Source: Prevotella falsenii DSM 22864 = JCM 15124 (GTDB lineage Bacteria; Bacteroidota; Bacteroidia; Bacteroidales; Bacteroidaceae). Taken from it: a stretch of DNA of 64,000 nt. This document shows positions 36,092 through 45,946 of the stretch, in pieces (position 1 is the stretch's first letter; every line of letters begins with the position of its first letter). The notes beneath the pieces are model-generated. The model was not told where the DNA came from, did no database searches, and was given only the letters and a program-made list of their open reading frames with translations. Position numbers and translations under genes: made by a program. The stretch is from assembly GCF_000613945.1 (NCBI RefSeq), contig NZ_BAJY01000002.1:85554-149553 (forward strand), written 5' to 3'.

Positions 36092-38614
36092 TTATTTTAT
36101 TATAATCTTCTTACCGTTGTGAATGTAGATACCTGATGTTGGATTTTCTATGCGTACTCCTTGTAAGGTATAATAGTAGTCTGTGCTTGCTTTGTCTGTA
36201 GTCTTTATGTTCGCAATGGCATTGACTGTTGGTGAGACGAAGTTCATCTCAAATTCCTTTGCTGCGGCCGTACCTGAAAGTTCACCGACGATGCTTGTTG
36301 GCATTGATAACCAGCATTTGTTATAAGCAATGGTACCGTTCTTTCTGAAATATTTAAACTTGCCGTCTTGCAATCCAAGGTTGGTGTACTTTACACCATT
36401 TTTCATTTCTGTCATTGTTACTTTTGTTGCATCGGTAGCAAACGAAAGATAGTTCTTCTGCGTAGAAACAGGAGTTAGGTTCTCTTCTTCTCCAATACGA
36501 TAAGTTGCATTTTCTTCGCTATTGCCTTTAAGAATTACACCAACATATTGCTCGTATTCCACATTGTCTGCTGTGTATTTGCCAATGCGTGCAGGCACAT
36601 ACTTGCCTTCGGCTTTGCCTGCAACCTTGATAGGCTCCATAGTGGCATTGCCCGTTTGGTTTTGCACGGTAGCATTAGCAGCCACGTATGCTGTTAGTGT
36701 AGAATTTGAAAGGTCCACATCAAAGTCGCGTCCCATTGTCTTCAAGCCGCTTGCAGGCAACTTGACGGGGATTTCGTATGCATACTTGAGACTTTTCCAT
36801 TTATTAGGATTTTTATACTTGTTGCTGTCGTAAACGGATTTCCTTAAATAAACCGTAGTGGATTTTGGAAATTCCGGAAATCTGTTTCTTATAGGAGAAT
36901 CGAGCACCGGGGGAGTTGCCGGCAACATGTATATACTTGTAACATCAGTATTTGTTACGATTCCATAGCTTCCCATGTGATAGTTTCTATTGTCGTTTTT
37001 GTTGTACTTGCCGATAGATTTTACATTGGCAGGAATGGTAAGTTCCTTGAGTTTCTTGTTTTCAGCAAAAGCACCTGCATATATTGTTTCCAGACTTGTG
37101 GGTAAAGTAATATGTGTTAAGCTATTATATGAAAGTGCACCTTCTTGAATGGTTTCTACGCCGGCAGGAACCGTATAGGAAACTCGACGGTCGGACTTGG
37201 CAGGGTATGCCAGTAGTGTCTTTTTATCAGCTGTAAAAAGAACGCCATCTATTGCTGTGTAGTTATTATTGCCGGGTTCGACTATAAATTTCTCAAGGTT
37301 TACTGTTTGAAGGAATGCACAAGGTTCTATAGAAGTAACACCTGAAGGAATGGTAACGCTGGCGCAGGCTGTATTATGGAATGCACCAAGACCTATTTTC
37401 TTTAAGCTCTGTGGAAGAGTGAAGTCTTTTTAAGGGAGCTGCATCTTGAAAAAGCACCTTCATGAATAGCCTCTAATTTGTTATAGAATTTAACATCCTT
37501 CAAACGTCTGCATTCGCTAAAAGCTCTTTCGCCAATAGTTCGTAAATCTTTTGAGAGGTCTATTGTGGGCAGTGAATTACAGTACTCAAAAGCACCATCG
37601 TGAATTGCTTCAATCTTGCCGGACAGCTTTACATCTCTAAGATTCTTGTTGCTTCTAAAACAAAAAGAAGGAATATAGGTTAAGACGCAATCGTCCGGAA
37701 TGGTAAGTTTTTCAAGACTTCCACAGTTATTAAATGCCTCAACTCCCAAAGAACTCAAAGTCTTAGAAAATGTGATTTCTTTTAGTGCATTACAACTTTG
37801 AAAAGCATTACGCTCAATGCTTTCTAATTTTGAAGGAAGTTGGGTTGTCAAGCTCTTGCACTCAGAAAAAGCGTATCTCCCTATTTTTAATACCGTTTCC
37901 GGAATAATAAAAGAAGGCAACTTCTCTGACTTAGTGAGAAAATAAGATGGAATGTATGTATAGTTTTCTCCTCGCTCAAAAGTAAGCGATGTAAGATTTT
38001 TACATCCATAAAAAGTCCCGAATATGCTGTTAGCAGCTTCCCCTCCACCATCATTTAATGTTGTTATATGTTTCGGAATGATGATAGATGTGAGTATGTT
38101 GTTTGAAAAGGCATCGCCTGAAAGCTCCTTTACGGTTGTCGGGAAGTTGAAGTTGGTGGCATCTTTTTTACAAGGGAAGTAAAACAAGTGTTGTCATATC
38201 TTTATTGTAAAGTATGCCGTCTTGCACGGTGTAAGCGTTGTTTTCTCCTTGTATTTTTATTTCTGTCAATACTTCTGAAGCACCAAAAGCTCCGGTTGCT
38301 ATTGTTTTTACTGTAGAAGGAAGCGTGATAGATGTTACTGTTTTATTAGACTGAGAACGGATAAAGTGCGATGCGATATTTGTTACATCGTATGTTCTTC
38401 CTTTCCATTCTGCAGTCGGGGGAATAACAATATCTCCACTTTTGCTTGTTCGTGTAACAGTAGCTGAAGCATCAGGTTTTGTAATGTCTTCCACGACAAA
38501 AGTAAATCCATTACTCTCAAAGCTTATTCTATTTTGTTTTTGTGCTGAAATTGGCACTACCGGCAATAGCATGACCAAAGTCGCAATGGCCATAGCTTTA
38601 AATAATTTAATCAT
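36092..38614 (-). CDS. BspA-like leucine-rich repeat surface protein with T9SS-type tail (two frameshifts)
   Basis: Surface adhesin-like protein, 840 aa after correction. Signal peptide MIKLFKAMAIATLVMLLPVVPISA (start 38614). An N-terminal domain with WKGRTYDVTNIA is followed by many TpLRR/LRR_5 repeats (patterns such as AFSECKSLTT-LPSKLESI, AFQSCNALKEI). The C-terminus DYYYTLQGVRIENPTSGIYI ending KKIIIK is a T9SS-like tail. The frame breaks twice: one extra T (A at 38181-38184 on the plus strand) after MTTLV, and one missing A (T-run 37437-37441) after SSLKK. The two shifts cancel in length. BspA relatives bind host matrix proteins; the partner here is unknown. Confidence 0.85.
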
Positions 38615-38772
38615 AAAAAATATATTTACTTTATAGGTATTTATTCGTATTTTATATTTGATAGTCTCTTTTGAAGCTATATGACGGTGCAAAGGTAAAA
38701 AAATATTTATTTAATGCCCAAATAGAATACAAAAATCTTCTCTTTTTTTCTTTATTTTAGGGAAATATTTGC

Positions 38773-38780
38773 TATTTTTG
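38773..38780 (+). promoter_or_regulatory. -7 promoter element of cupin gene
   Basis: TATTTTTG fits the Bacteroidetes -7 box 21 nt before the start codon. An AGGGAAA motif lies just upstream at 38760. No clear -33 box is seen. Confidence 0.4.
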
Positions 38781-38801
38781 TACAAATTTTAAAATATCGT
38801 T

Positions 38802-39134
38802 ATGGTAATAGATTTTGAGAAAATAGCAGAGGAACACATACAAGGTTTCAAAGGGGGAGAAGGAAAGTTAGACACCCGTAACTATGTAGACGATAAAGCT
38901 CGGATAATGTATTCGACGCTTCGCCCCGGTGCACGAAGTGGCGAACACGAGCACAGCGGAACGTTTGAGGTGATGTATGTGATTAGTGGCGAACTGACAG
39001 TGCACTACGATGGCGTAGAAGAAGTTGTCAGAATGGGGCAGGTGCATTATTGTCCTGATGGGCACAAGCACTGGTTCGAGAACAGAACCGACCACGATGT
39101 GGTTTATTTTGCCATTGTTCCTACATTGGGTTAA
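38802..39134 (+). CDS. Cupin-domain protein
   Basis: Single-domain cupin of 110 aa, cytoplasmic. Motif 1 is seen as GARSGEHEHSGTFEVMYVISGELTV and motif 2 as GQVHYCPDGHKHWFEN, giving the His/Glu/His metal ligands of the fold. Such proteins may be sugar isomerases, small-molecule enzymes or binding proteins; nothing more specific is visible. It is a single gene, closed by a bidirectional terminator shared with the DUF1573 gene. Confidence 0.85.
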   Translation: MVIDFEKIAEEHIQGFKGGEGKLDTRNYVDDKARIMYSTLRPGARSGEHEHSGTFEVMYVISGELTVHYDGVEEVVRMGQVHYCPDGHKHWFENRTDHDVVYFAIVPTLG

Positions 39135-39216
39135 GACGTGTTCTAAAAGTTCCTTGTCAGGATAAACCAAAACTTGGAACTTGCCTAAAGATGGAAGTCG
39201 GTTTCTATTCAATAGA

Positions 39217-39252
39217 AAAGCGAGAAACCAACGGCTCTTGGTTTCTCGCTTT
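39217..39252. terminator. Bidirectional terminator between cupin and DUF1573 genes
   Basis: AAAGCGAGAAACCA (39217-39230) pairs perfectly with TGGTTTCTCGCTTT (39239-39252) around an 8-nt loop in the convergent gap. Confidence 0.85.
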
Positions 39253-39271
39253 ATTCTTATGTATGTGTCTC

Positions 39272-39658
39272 TTATTTCCCTTCCATTACACCTTCTATAT
39301 ATAAGCGTGTCATTTCGGTTTTGGCATTCGACTTTATTGTAATGCTCTTTTTAAAATGTCCGGGAAATTTGCCTTGTCCGTTGTAAGTAATTTCTATTGA
39401 GCCTTTCTGTCCGGGAGCAATAGGGCGTTTGTCGTATTTGGGCACTGTACAACCGCAACTTGCTACTACTTGATTGATGACCAAAGGCGCATTACCTACA
39501 TTCGTAAAAGTATAGACTGCCTTTTTAACCGGTGCGCTTTCAGGGAAAGTACCAACGTTAATCGTTATTTGGTCAAACTTAATTTCTGCTTGATTTTGTG
39601 CAGATGCCATTGTGGTACCAATGAACATCAGCAATATTGCCATTAAAAACTTTTTCAT
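39272..39658 (-). CDS. Exported DUF1573 protein
   Basis: Single DUF1573 domain (Ig-like, ASPM-SPD-2-Hydin superfamily) after a signal peptide MKKFLMAILLMFIGTTMASAQ; 128 aa. The hallmark VASCGCTVPKYDKRPIAPGQKG is present with its two Cys, followed by SIEITYNG. Function of the family is unknown; Bacteroidetes encode many copies, exported to the periplasm or surface. The upstream region holds repeat copy E. Confidence 0.9.
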   Translation of the reverse strand: MKKFLMAILLMFIGTTMASAQNQAEIKFDQITINVGTFPESAPVKKAVYTFTNVGNAPLVINQVVASCGCTVPKYDKRPIAPGQKGSIEITYNGQGKFPGHFKKSITIKSNAKTEMTRLYIEGVMEGK

Positions 39659-39786
39659 ATATCTATCTTTTGTTTTTATTGTAGATGCAAAAATAGCGAT
39701 AAAGTTTATTCTTTCTTTCCAAATTCACCTAAATTAACGGCTTTTTACAGTTCCTTAACGTAGTTATTGTCGTGTATGCTAACAAA

Positions 39787-39984
39787 TTTGAAATCGAATG
39801 CCTTGTTGAAGAGTATTCAGTCTTGCATTTTTGCGTTGCGAAAGCGGCTCTTTTGTGATGCAAAACCTACGCTTTTACCGTGCAAAACAGCTGCTTTTGG
39901 AATGCAAAACAATAGGTTTTGCAATGTGCTGATAGAGACGTGATTATACGATACTTGCGCTTGTGAAAAATATTTATAGCTTTT
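39787..39984 (+). repeat. Dispersed hairpin-word repeat, copy E (diverged head)
   Basis: The word block and tail (39828-39984) are kept, but the head is replaced by unrelated sequence. Word 1 has the GCGGCT cassette while word 2 has CCTACG, so the first stem cannot form; word 3 is AGCTGC and word 4 AATAGG. It looks like a recombinant or decayed copy. Confidence 0.7.
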
Positions 39985-40130
39985 ACTCCTGTTTTCTGCT
40001 TATAGAACGATGAATGAAGACGAAGCTGTGTAACACCTAAAAGGCTCATCTGTTTAGATAAGATGAAGTTATAGTGTTGTCCATAATAACCGTTGATGCC
40101 CATATTGTTAAATTGGAAAAGACAAAAAAC

Positions 40131-40157
40131 GGCTCCAAGATACAGCGTTTTGAAGCC
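40131..40157 (-). terminator. Terminator after DUF488 gene
   Basis: On the minus strand GGCTTCAA pairs with TTGGAGCC with one mismatch and is followed by GTTTTTTG, 10 nt past the stop. Confidence 0.6.
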
Positions 40158-40166
40158 ATTTCCGTA

Positions 40167-40535
40167 TTATTGGTTTATCAGCCAATCTCTAAGAATAATG
40201 GCATGGTTGCAGCTTTCGCTTTTTGCACCATACAATAATGTTACATTGTTCGACTCGAGAAGTTCTTTAATATGGTTGGCAAAAGGCGTTGCCTCCGGAT
40301 TATTGTTAAGTTCCGAACGGTATTTTTCGGCAAATGTAGCGTAGTTTTCCTCCTTGTGTCCAAACCATTTGCGTAATTCGGGCGAAGGACTAATTGCTTT
40401 GTTCCATTCGTCGATACACGCTTTTTCCTTCGCAATACCCCTTGGCCATAGGCGGTCTATAAGGATTCTATACCCGTCGCCTTCTTCGGGCGTCAGGTAA
40501 ACACGCTTTATTTTCAAGTCATTCATTGTCTTCAT
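40167..40535 (-). CDS. DUF488 family protein
   Basis: 122 aa, cytoplasmic. DUF488 marks: RILIDRLWPRGI near residue 23, EWNKAISPSPELRKWFGH and a final LLYGAKSESCNHAIILRDWL, the last with the Cys/His region kept in the family. The biochemical role is not established. The start region overlaps the end of the PepSY gene by 17 nt (MKTMND at 40535; MNDLK at 40526 is an alternative with less overlap), so the two are translationally linked. Confidence 0.88.
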   Translation of the reverse strand: MKTMNDLKIKRVYLTPEEGDGYRILIDRLWPRGIAKEKACIDEWNKAISPSPELRKWFGHKEENYATFAEKYRSELNNNPEATPFANHIKELLESNNVTLLYGAKSESCNHAIILRDWLINQ

Positions 40536-41979
40536 TCTCTAATCTTAGCTGCTGACGACGTTTCTTAGGTTTCTTTTCCTCTCTGTGTTTCTTGCGGTTC
40601 TTGCGTGGACGATAATAGCCTGTCCAAAGGCACCACGCAATTGCCAACCCTATAATGGCAATATAAACCACGTTGCTGGTGTCGTGCAGGAAGGTAAAAA
40701 TGCGCCCGGTATGGGTTTCGAGTGCTGCTATGTGTAGCGACATCGGCAGATGCCGGAACCGGGCGGGCATCTTTGGCGAGGAAGTACCCTCGTAATAGTC
40801 GATGAGGAATGGTTCTTTGAAATCGTTGCTGAAGCCCACCATCATAATATCTTTGTCGATTGGCACAACCTTTGGCATTCCTCCCTGCACGTTGCGGCTC
40901 CAGAGATAAAGACCGTTGAACGACCCTATGAGCCATTGACCTGTGTTTACTTGGTGGAATGCTGAAAGTCCCATATAGCTTACTTTGGGCGTTCCCTTGA
41001 TGGGACGTGGGGTAGAGCGGAGGTCTTGCAGTGCATAGAAACCTTTTGAGGTGTAGATAAGCCAGTCGTTTTCAGCAGAATCGTAACGCACGGCACGCAG
41101 CAGGTCGTTCCAAGGGTTCTTGCTGTCCTGTACCGTGAAAGGCAATGCAGGTATGCGCCCCTTTACTATTGCAACCATTGCAGGTGGGCGGAGAAACCAA
41201 CCGGTGATGGTAACGAAAAGTGTAAGAACGATAGTAATTCTGCCAATACGGCGATGCACCCAATAAAGTTTCCTGAGTTGCGATTTCCCGGCACGTGTTT
41301 TACGTGCAATGAAGAACCAAACACCCGAGACACAAAGGATAATCAGAACGATAGCTACCGCGTCGCCAACGAGCTTACCGATAGTTCCAAAGAGTGCTCC
41401 GCTATGTATCAGCCACACGGTGCGTAGGAGTGAAACCTTGCCATCGTAGTCGGTGCCTGCCCGAAGTTGTATTTGCCGAAAGGGTTTGCCGGTATTAGGA
41501 GATAACCAAAGGTGGCTGCGAGAAGCTACAACCACCGAATCGCCATGCGAAGTAACATCTACCAATCGCGTGTCAAGACCGTCAAGGTCTACTGTTTCCC
41601 AAGTGTTGTTCTCAAGATGGAATAGCTGAAAATTGCCTACTGCCCATATTTCGCCCGAGCGAGTGCGGGTAATGGCTTTGATGTCGCGCAACTCAACGCC
41701 CGAAGGCATACCTTTGTTGAAGTCTTTAATCTTAGCACCAAGTCTGTCGCTGAGGAAAAATCCATTTTCACCATATATAATAATGCTGTCTCCCTTTGCA
41801 AGTGTGCCTCGCATCAGCCCCTGATTCCAGTTCTTATACGCATAGCTGCTTGGCATAATCGAGCGTGAAATGTTGATGCCCGAGAACATTTCGTGATGAT
41901 TCAAGATTATGCCTGATACGCAAAACCCGATAAGGAACAGACAGAGAAACAGTCCGAACCAACGATGCATTTTCTTCAT
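40519..41979 (-). CDS. PepSY-associated transmembrane protein
   Basis: Inner-membrane protein of the PepSY/PiuB-like family, often linked to iron uptake or flavin-based reduction. The start MKKMHRWFGLFLCLFLIGF (41979) is preferred; the open frame reaches 42093 but the added 38 residues are not typical. It has an N-terminal TM with HRWFG and ILNHHEM histidines, a large periplasmic segment of about 130 residues, a TM pair around residues 200-275 (with VHRRIGRITI), another extracytoplasmic segment and a C-terminal TM before a very basic tail. 486 aa. It is divergent from nrfH. Confidence 0.82.
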   Translation of the reverse strand: MKKMHRWFGLFLCLFLIGFCVSGIILNHHEMFSGINISRSIMPSSYAYKNWNQGLMRGTLAKGDSIIIYGENGFFLSDRLGAKIKDFNKGMPSGVELRDIKAITRTRSGEIWAVGNFQLFHLENNTWETVDLDGLDTRLVDVTSHGDSVVVASRSHLWLSPNTGKPFRQIQLRAGTDYDGKVSLLRTVWLIHSGALFGTIGKLVGDAVAIVLIILCVSGVWFFIARKTRAGKSQLRKLYWVHRRIGRITIVLTLFVTITGWFLRPPAMVAIVKGRIPALPFTVQDSKNPWNDLLRAVRYDSAENDWLIYTSKGFYALQDLRSTPRPIKGTPKVSYMGLSAFHQVNTGQWLIGSFNGLYLWSRNVQGGMPKVVPIDKDIMMVGFSNDFKEPFLIDYYEGTSSPKMPARFRHLPMSLHIAALETHTGRIFTFLHDTSNVVYIAIIGLAIAWCLWTGYYRPRKNRKKHREEKKPKKRRQQLRLENEDNE

Positions 41980-42132
41980 TTTACTTAATAGTTTCTTATG
42001 TTTTAACCTACAAAAATATTTAGTTAATTTGGAGCAAAAGGTAACATTTGTGCCCATATCTATTATTTTGCGATATATTAACCTTTTAAACATTTATTAC
42101 GAATTAAGCTCCTAACAAATAAGGAAAAAGCA

Positions 42133-42163
42133 TTGACAAGTTGCATATATTTAACTATCTTTG
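42133..42163 (+). promoter_or_regulatory. Promoter of the nrf-ccs cluster
   Basis: TTG at 42133-42135, a 20-nt spacer and TATCTTTG at 42156-42163 match the Bacteroidetes consensus. I see no convincing Crp/Fnr palindrome overlapping it. Confidence 0.7.
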
Positions 42164-42215
42164 CCTTTGTAAGGTTAATAAATAATTGAAATCATAGTAA
42201 AAAAAGTATATCACA

Positions 42216-42821
42216 ATGAATCTGCGAAAGCTTACATCATGGTTTCCCAAACTGAGTTACCGCCAACAGGTGGTATCGCTCGTTATGTCAGGTGCCATTG
42301 TGGGATTAGGAGGATTGTTTTTCTATCTTCTACGTATGCACACTTATATTGTGGGCGACGATCCCGCTGCTTGTGTAAACTGTCACATCATGGCTCCTTA
42401 TTATGCCACATGGTCGCATTCCAGCCACGGGAGAGATGCTACGTGTAACGATTGCCATGTGCCACACTCAAACATAGTTGCCAAATACCTGTTTAAAGGT
42501 ATGGACGGTATGAAACATGTGGCTTATTTTGTAACCCGTTCAGAACGTCAGGCTATCATGGCTGAAGATGCATCTTCGGAAGTGATAATGAATAATTGCA
42601 TACGTTGTCATACACAACTCAACACTGAATTTGTGCGTACAGGGAAGATTGACTATATGCAAGCAAAGCGTGGCGAAGGCAAGGCTTGCTGGGATTGCCA
42701 CCGCGAAGTGGCTCACGGCGGTATGAATACGCTCAGCAGTACCCCAAATGCCGAGACGCAAGTACCTATTCCTCCATCTCCTGTACCACAATGGTTACAG
42801 AATTTACTCGATAAAAAATAA
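42216..42821 (+). CDS. nrfH: Cytochrome c nitrite reductase small subunit NrfH
   Basis: Membrane-anchored tetrahaem c-type cytochrome that takes electrons from menaquinol and passes them to NrfA. 201 aa: one N-terminal TM (about residues 18-40, VVSLVMSGAIVGLGGLFFYL) and four haem sites CVNCH, CNDCH, CIRCH and CWDCH, as expected for the NapC/NirT type. NrfA follows after 12 nt. The cluster continues with the cytochrome c maturation genes. The product is ammonium from nitrite under anaerobiosis. Confidence 0.95.
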   Translation: MNLRKLTSWFPKLSYRQQVVSLVMSGAIVGLGGLFFYLLRMHTYIVGDDPAACVNCHIMAPYYATWSHSSHGRDATCNDCHVPHSNIVAKYLFKGMDGMKHVAYFVTRSERQAIMAEDASSEVIMNNCIRCHTQLNTEFVRTGKIDYMQAKRGEGKACWDCHREVAHGGMNTLSSTPNAETQVPIPPSPVPQWLQNLLDKK

Positions 42822-42833
42822 AAATCTAACAAT

Positions 42834-44328
42834 ATGGCTAAACAGTTAAAGAAATGGCAAGGATGGTTGCTCTTCGGCGGAGCAATGGTTATCATCTTCC
42901 TTTTGGGCATGCTTTGTTCTTCTCTATTGGAGCGTCGCGCAGAAGTTGCCTCGGTGTTCAACAATCGCCGAACAGTGATGACCGACTCAATTGTGAGTCA
43001 GAATGAGAAGTTTGCTGAGGATTTCCCCAAGGAATATCAGACTTGGGCAATGACCGAGGACACTTCTTTTGTAAGTAAGTACAACTCTTCGCAAGAGGTT
43101 GATGTATTGGCACAACGCCCTGAAATGGTTATTCTGTGGGCCGGTTATGCTTTCTCTCGCGAGTACAACACTCCTCGTGGGCATCGTCATGCGGTTGAGG
43201 ATTTGCGCAAGATTTTGCGTACGGGTTCGCCGGGTGTGGACGGTCAGGAAGATATACAGTCGGTACTTGCTGGACTTGCAAAGGTCCTGATGTTCCTCGC
43301 TTGATGCGCGAGAAAGGCAAGAACGCCTTCTATGCTGCAAAATGGAGCCAATGGGGCAATGAGGTAATGAATTCCGTAGGTTGCTCTGACTGCCACGATG
43401 CTCGCAATATGGATTTGAGACCTGCTCGTCCTGCTCTTTATGAGGCTTGGCAACGTGCCGGTAAGGACGTGAGAAAGGCAAGCCACCAAGAGATGCGTTC
43501 ATTGGTTTGTGCACAATGCCACGTTGAGTATTACTTTGAAAAGGACAACGGTAACTACCTCAAGTTCCCACAAGATAAGGGACTCACTTGCGAGGCAGCT
43601 GAGGAATATTACGACTCTATCGGTTTTTACGATTATATACACCCACTATCTAAGACTAAGGTTCTGAAAGCTCAGCACCCGGGTTACGAGTTATTCAAGC
43701 AGGGCATTCATGCTCAACGTGGGTTAAGTTGTGCTGATTGCCACATGCCTTATATTCAAGAAGGTGGTATAAAGTACACCAGTCATCACATCACATCACC
43801 ATTGGCAAATATCAGCCGCACCTGTCAGACCTGCCACCGTCAAAGCGAAGAAACATTGCGTCAGAACGTATATGAGCGTCAGGAGAAAGTATTTGATATT
43901 CGCAACCGCGTAGAGAAGGAATTGGCTCGTGCACATATCGAGCTAAGTTTGCTTGGGAGAAGGGTGCAACAGCCAAGGAAATGGAACCAATATTGACAGC
44001 ACTGCGCAAAAGCCAGTGGCGTTGGGACTATGCAGTAGCAAGTCATGGTGCCAGCTTCCACGCACCACAGGAAGTTACTCGCCTGCTGGGTGTAGCTCTC
44101 AACTATGCACAGACGGCACGTATTGATATTGCTCGTGTACTGGCTCGCCATGGTTACAGCAAGGAAGTTCCGATGCCTGACATTTCTACTAAAGATAAAG
44201 CTCAAAGCTACATCGGTCTTGATATGAAGAAACTCAAGGCTCAGAAGAAGAACTTTATTGATAATGTAGTTCCTCAATGGGTGAAGACAGCCAAGAAGAA
44301 TGGCAGATTTATTACAAAAGAAATGTAA
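42834..44328 (+). CDS. nrfA: Cytochrome c nitrite reductase catalytic subunit NrfA (two frameshifts)
   Basis: Pentahaem enzyme reducing nitrite to ammonium in the periplasm. The frame breaks near 43263 and 43942 by one missing base each. With both restored it is 498 aa and contains CWTCK (catalytic haem with Lys ligand), CSDCH, CAQCH, CADCH and CQTCH, in the right order. The first missing base falls exactly before CWTCK (QSATCWTCKGPDVPRL when corrected), the second within AHIEAKFAWEKG. N-terminal signal anchor WLLFGGAMVIIFLLGMLCSS. It pairs with NrfH. A two-hit pseudogene is possible but errors are likelier. Confidence 0.88.
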
Positions 44329-44388
44329 ACAAGGTGAATTCGACGAATTTATCAATACACGCAAGTCATTGCGTTTCAAGCATAGAAA

Positions 44389-44429
44389 TATCGGTATTCA
44401 CGGTGTCGGAACAGCCGTGTTTACCGATA
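44389..44429. repeat. Hairpin in nrfA-ccsB gap
   Basis: TATCGGTA (44389-44396) pairs with TACCGATA (44422-44429), with a further CACGG/CCGTG inner stem. There is no T-run, so it may be an mRNA stability or processing element within the operon. Confidence 0.5.
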
Positions 44430-44443
44430 CTCTGCAGCGACAG

Positions 44444-44535
44444 TTGCCGTAACTCCGTTGCTATGATTGTCGTAACTCCGTTACTACAACTGCCGTAACT
44501 CCGTTACGACAATTGCTGCAATCTTGTTGCAATTT
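44444..44535. repeat. Short tandem repeat, about 23 bp x 4, in nrfA-ccsB gap
   Basis: Units beginning near 44444, 44467 and 44491 share TGCCGTAACTCCGTTAC-type sequence, and a fourth degenerate unit follows at 44514. They fill much of the 310-bp gap between nrfA and the ccsB/resB gene. Confidence 0.7.
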
Positions 44536-44638
44536 CAACAGCTATCCGAAAGATGGTTTCACATCATTTTAAGTTCATCGAACTCACATCAGATACATTG
44601 GAGATACACATCTAAAAATAGACATAAACATATAAAAA

Positions 44639-45946
44639 ATGTGGAATAAACCTTGGAAATACCGCGAGGGATTTGCTATAAGTGCAGGGCTTCTGATTAC
44701 AGGAGCCCTATTACAAGTTTCTATAGGTTCTGTGGAATGGGTTGTCTTTATGTGGCCGGCCAATATTATTGTACTGTCAATACTCATAGTGGCGTTAGGA
44801 CTGTTCTATGTTTTTCGGTCTAAAGTATATCTTTTCCGATTTATGACGCAGGTCGAGGCGGCAGTGCCGGCACTTGCTGCAGCCTCTCTGCTTACAATTA
44901 TCATGGGTTTAAGTCGCCAAGTTCCTGAGGGACGCCCTGCAGTTGATCCTGTCGGACTTACCCGTATGCTCAGCTTTTGGCCCTTCGTTCTCATCTATCT
45001 TTGGAACATTGTAATAGTGGCAGAGGTGGGTATTCAACAACTCATGCACTTCCAAAAGCGATTTATCCCTTCGCTCATCAGCCACTTGGGACTGTTTATT
45101 TTCGTAACTTGCGGTACATTAGGTTCTGCCGATATGCAGCGTCTCAAGATGTATTGCGAAGAGGGTAAACCCGAATGGCGTGGAATTGATGACAATCAGG
45201 AGGTACACGAGTTGCCACTTGCCATAGAATTGCAGAAGTTCACCATTGACGAATATCCTCCAAAATTGGCAATATTCGATAGCAAGACCGGTAAGGCACT
45301 GCCCAAAGATAAGCCGCAGAATATTGTTGTTGAGCAAGATTTCACTTCCGAAGAACTGATAGGTTGGAATATCACAGTGGAGAAATACATAGAGGACGCC
45401 ATGCCTGTAAGTATGCTCAAGATGATGAAAGGAATGCCGGCACAGATGATGCAGATGATGAAAATGGACGATTTAGGAATGCGTATCAATGCCGGTGGAT
45501 TTGTTGAGTATAAGGGGAAAGGTGCTGCTACAGCCATTCTAATCAAGGCACAGAAGGGCAGTACCGTGAAGAAAGGCTGGGTAAGTTCGGGAAGTTATAT
45601 GTTCCCGATGTCGAGTTTAAAACTTGACGATAAGACTGAAATTGCAATGTCGGCTCGCGAACCATTACGTTATGCGTCAGATGTAAACATCTACACCCAA
45701 GAAGGTAATGCCATTCAGGCGCATATTGAGGTAAACAAGCCATTCTCGGTTGGTTCATGGAAGATTTATCAGCTTGATTTCAATAAGGAACAAGGAAAGT
45801 GGAGCACACTCAGCGTGTATGAACTCGTATCCGACCCTTGGCTGCCTGCCACTTATGTGGGCATCTACTTGTTGCTCATAGGTGCAGTTCTCATGTTTAT
45901 CACAGCAGGTCGTAATAAATATAAGAAGGAGGGAGATAAGAAATGA
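44639..45946 (+). CDS. Cytochrome c biogenesis protein, ResB/CcsB type
   Basis: Part of the system II (Ccs) machinery that delivers and ligates haem to apocytochrome c outside the membrane. 435 aa. Four N-terminal/central TM segments (about residues 15-35, 38-60, 75-92, 110-150), a large periplasmic domain with PPKLAIFDSKTGK, IGWNITVEKYIEDA and KVNKPFSVGSWKIYQLDF-like strands, and a final TM (GIYLLLIGAVLMFIT). The ccsA gene overlaps its end by 4 nt. Its position after nrfHA indicates a dedicated role in maturing these multihaem cytochromes. Confidence 0.88.
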   Translation: MWNKPWKYREGFAISAGLLITGALLQVSIGSVEWVVFMWPANIIVLSILIVALGLFYVFRSKVYLFRFMTQVEAAVPALAAASLLTIIMGLSRQVPEGRPAVDPVGLTRMLSFWPFVLIYLWNIVIVAEVGIQQLMHFQKRFIPSLISHLGLFIFVTCGTLGSADMQRLKMYCEEGKPEWRGIDDNQEVHELPLAIELQKFTIDEYPPKLAIFDSKTGKALPKDKPQNIVVEQDFTSEELIGWNITVEKYIEDAMPVSMLKMMKGMPAQMMQMMKMDDLGMRINAGGFVEYKGKGAATAILIKAQKGSTVKKGWVSSGSYMFPMSSLKLDDKTEIAMSAREPLRYASDVNIYTQEGNAIQAHIEVNKPFSVGSWKIYQLDFNKEQGKWSTLSVYELVSDPWLPATYVGIYLLLIGAVLMFITAGRNKYKKEGDKK

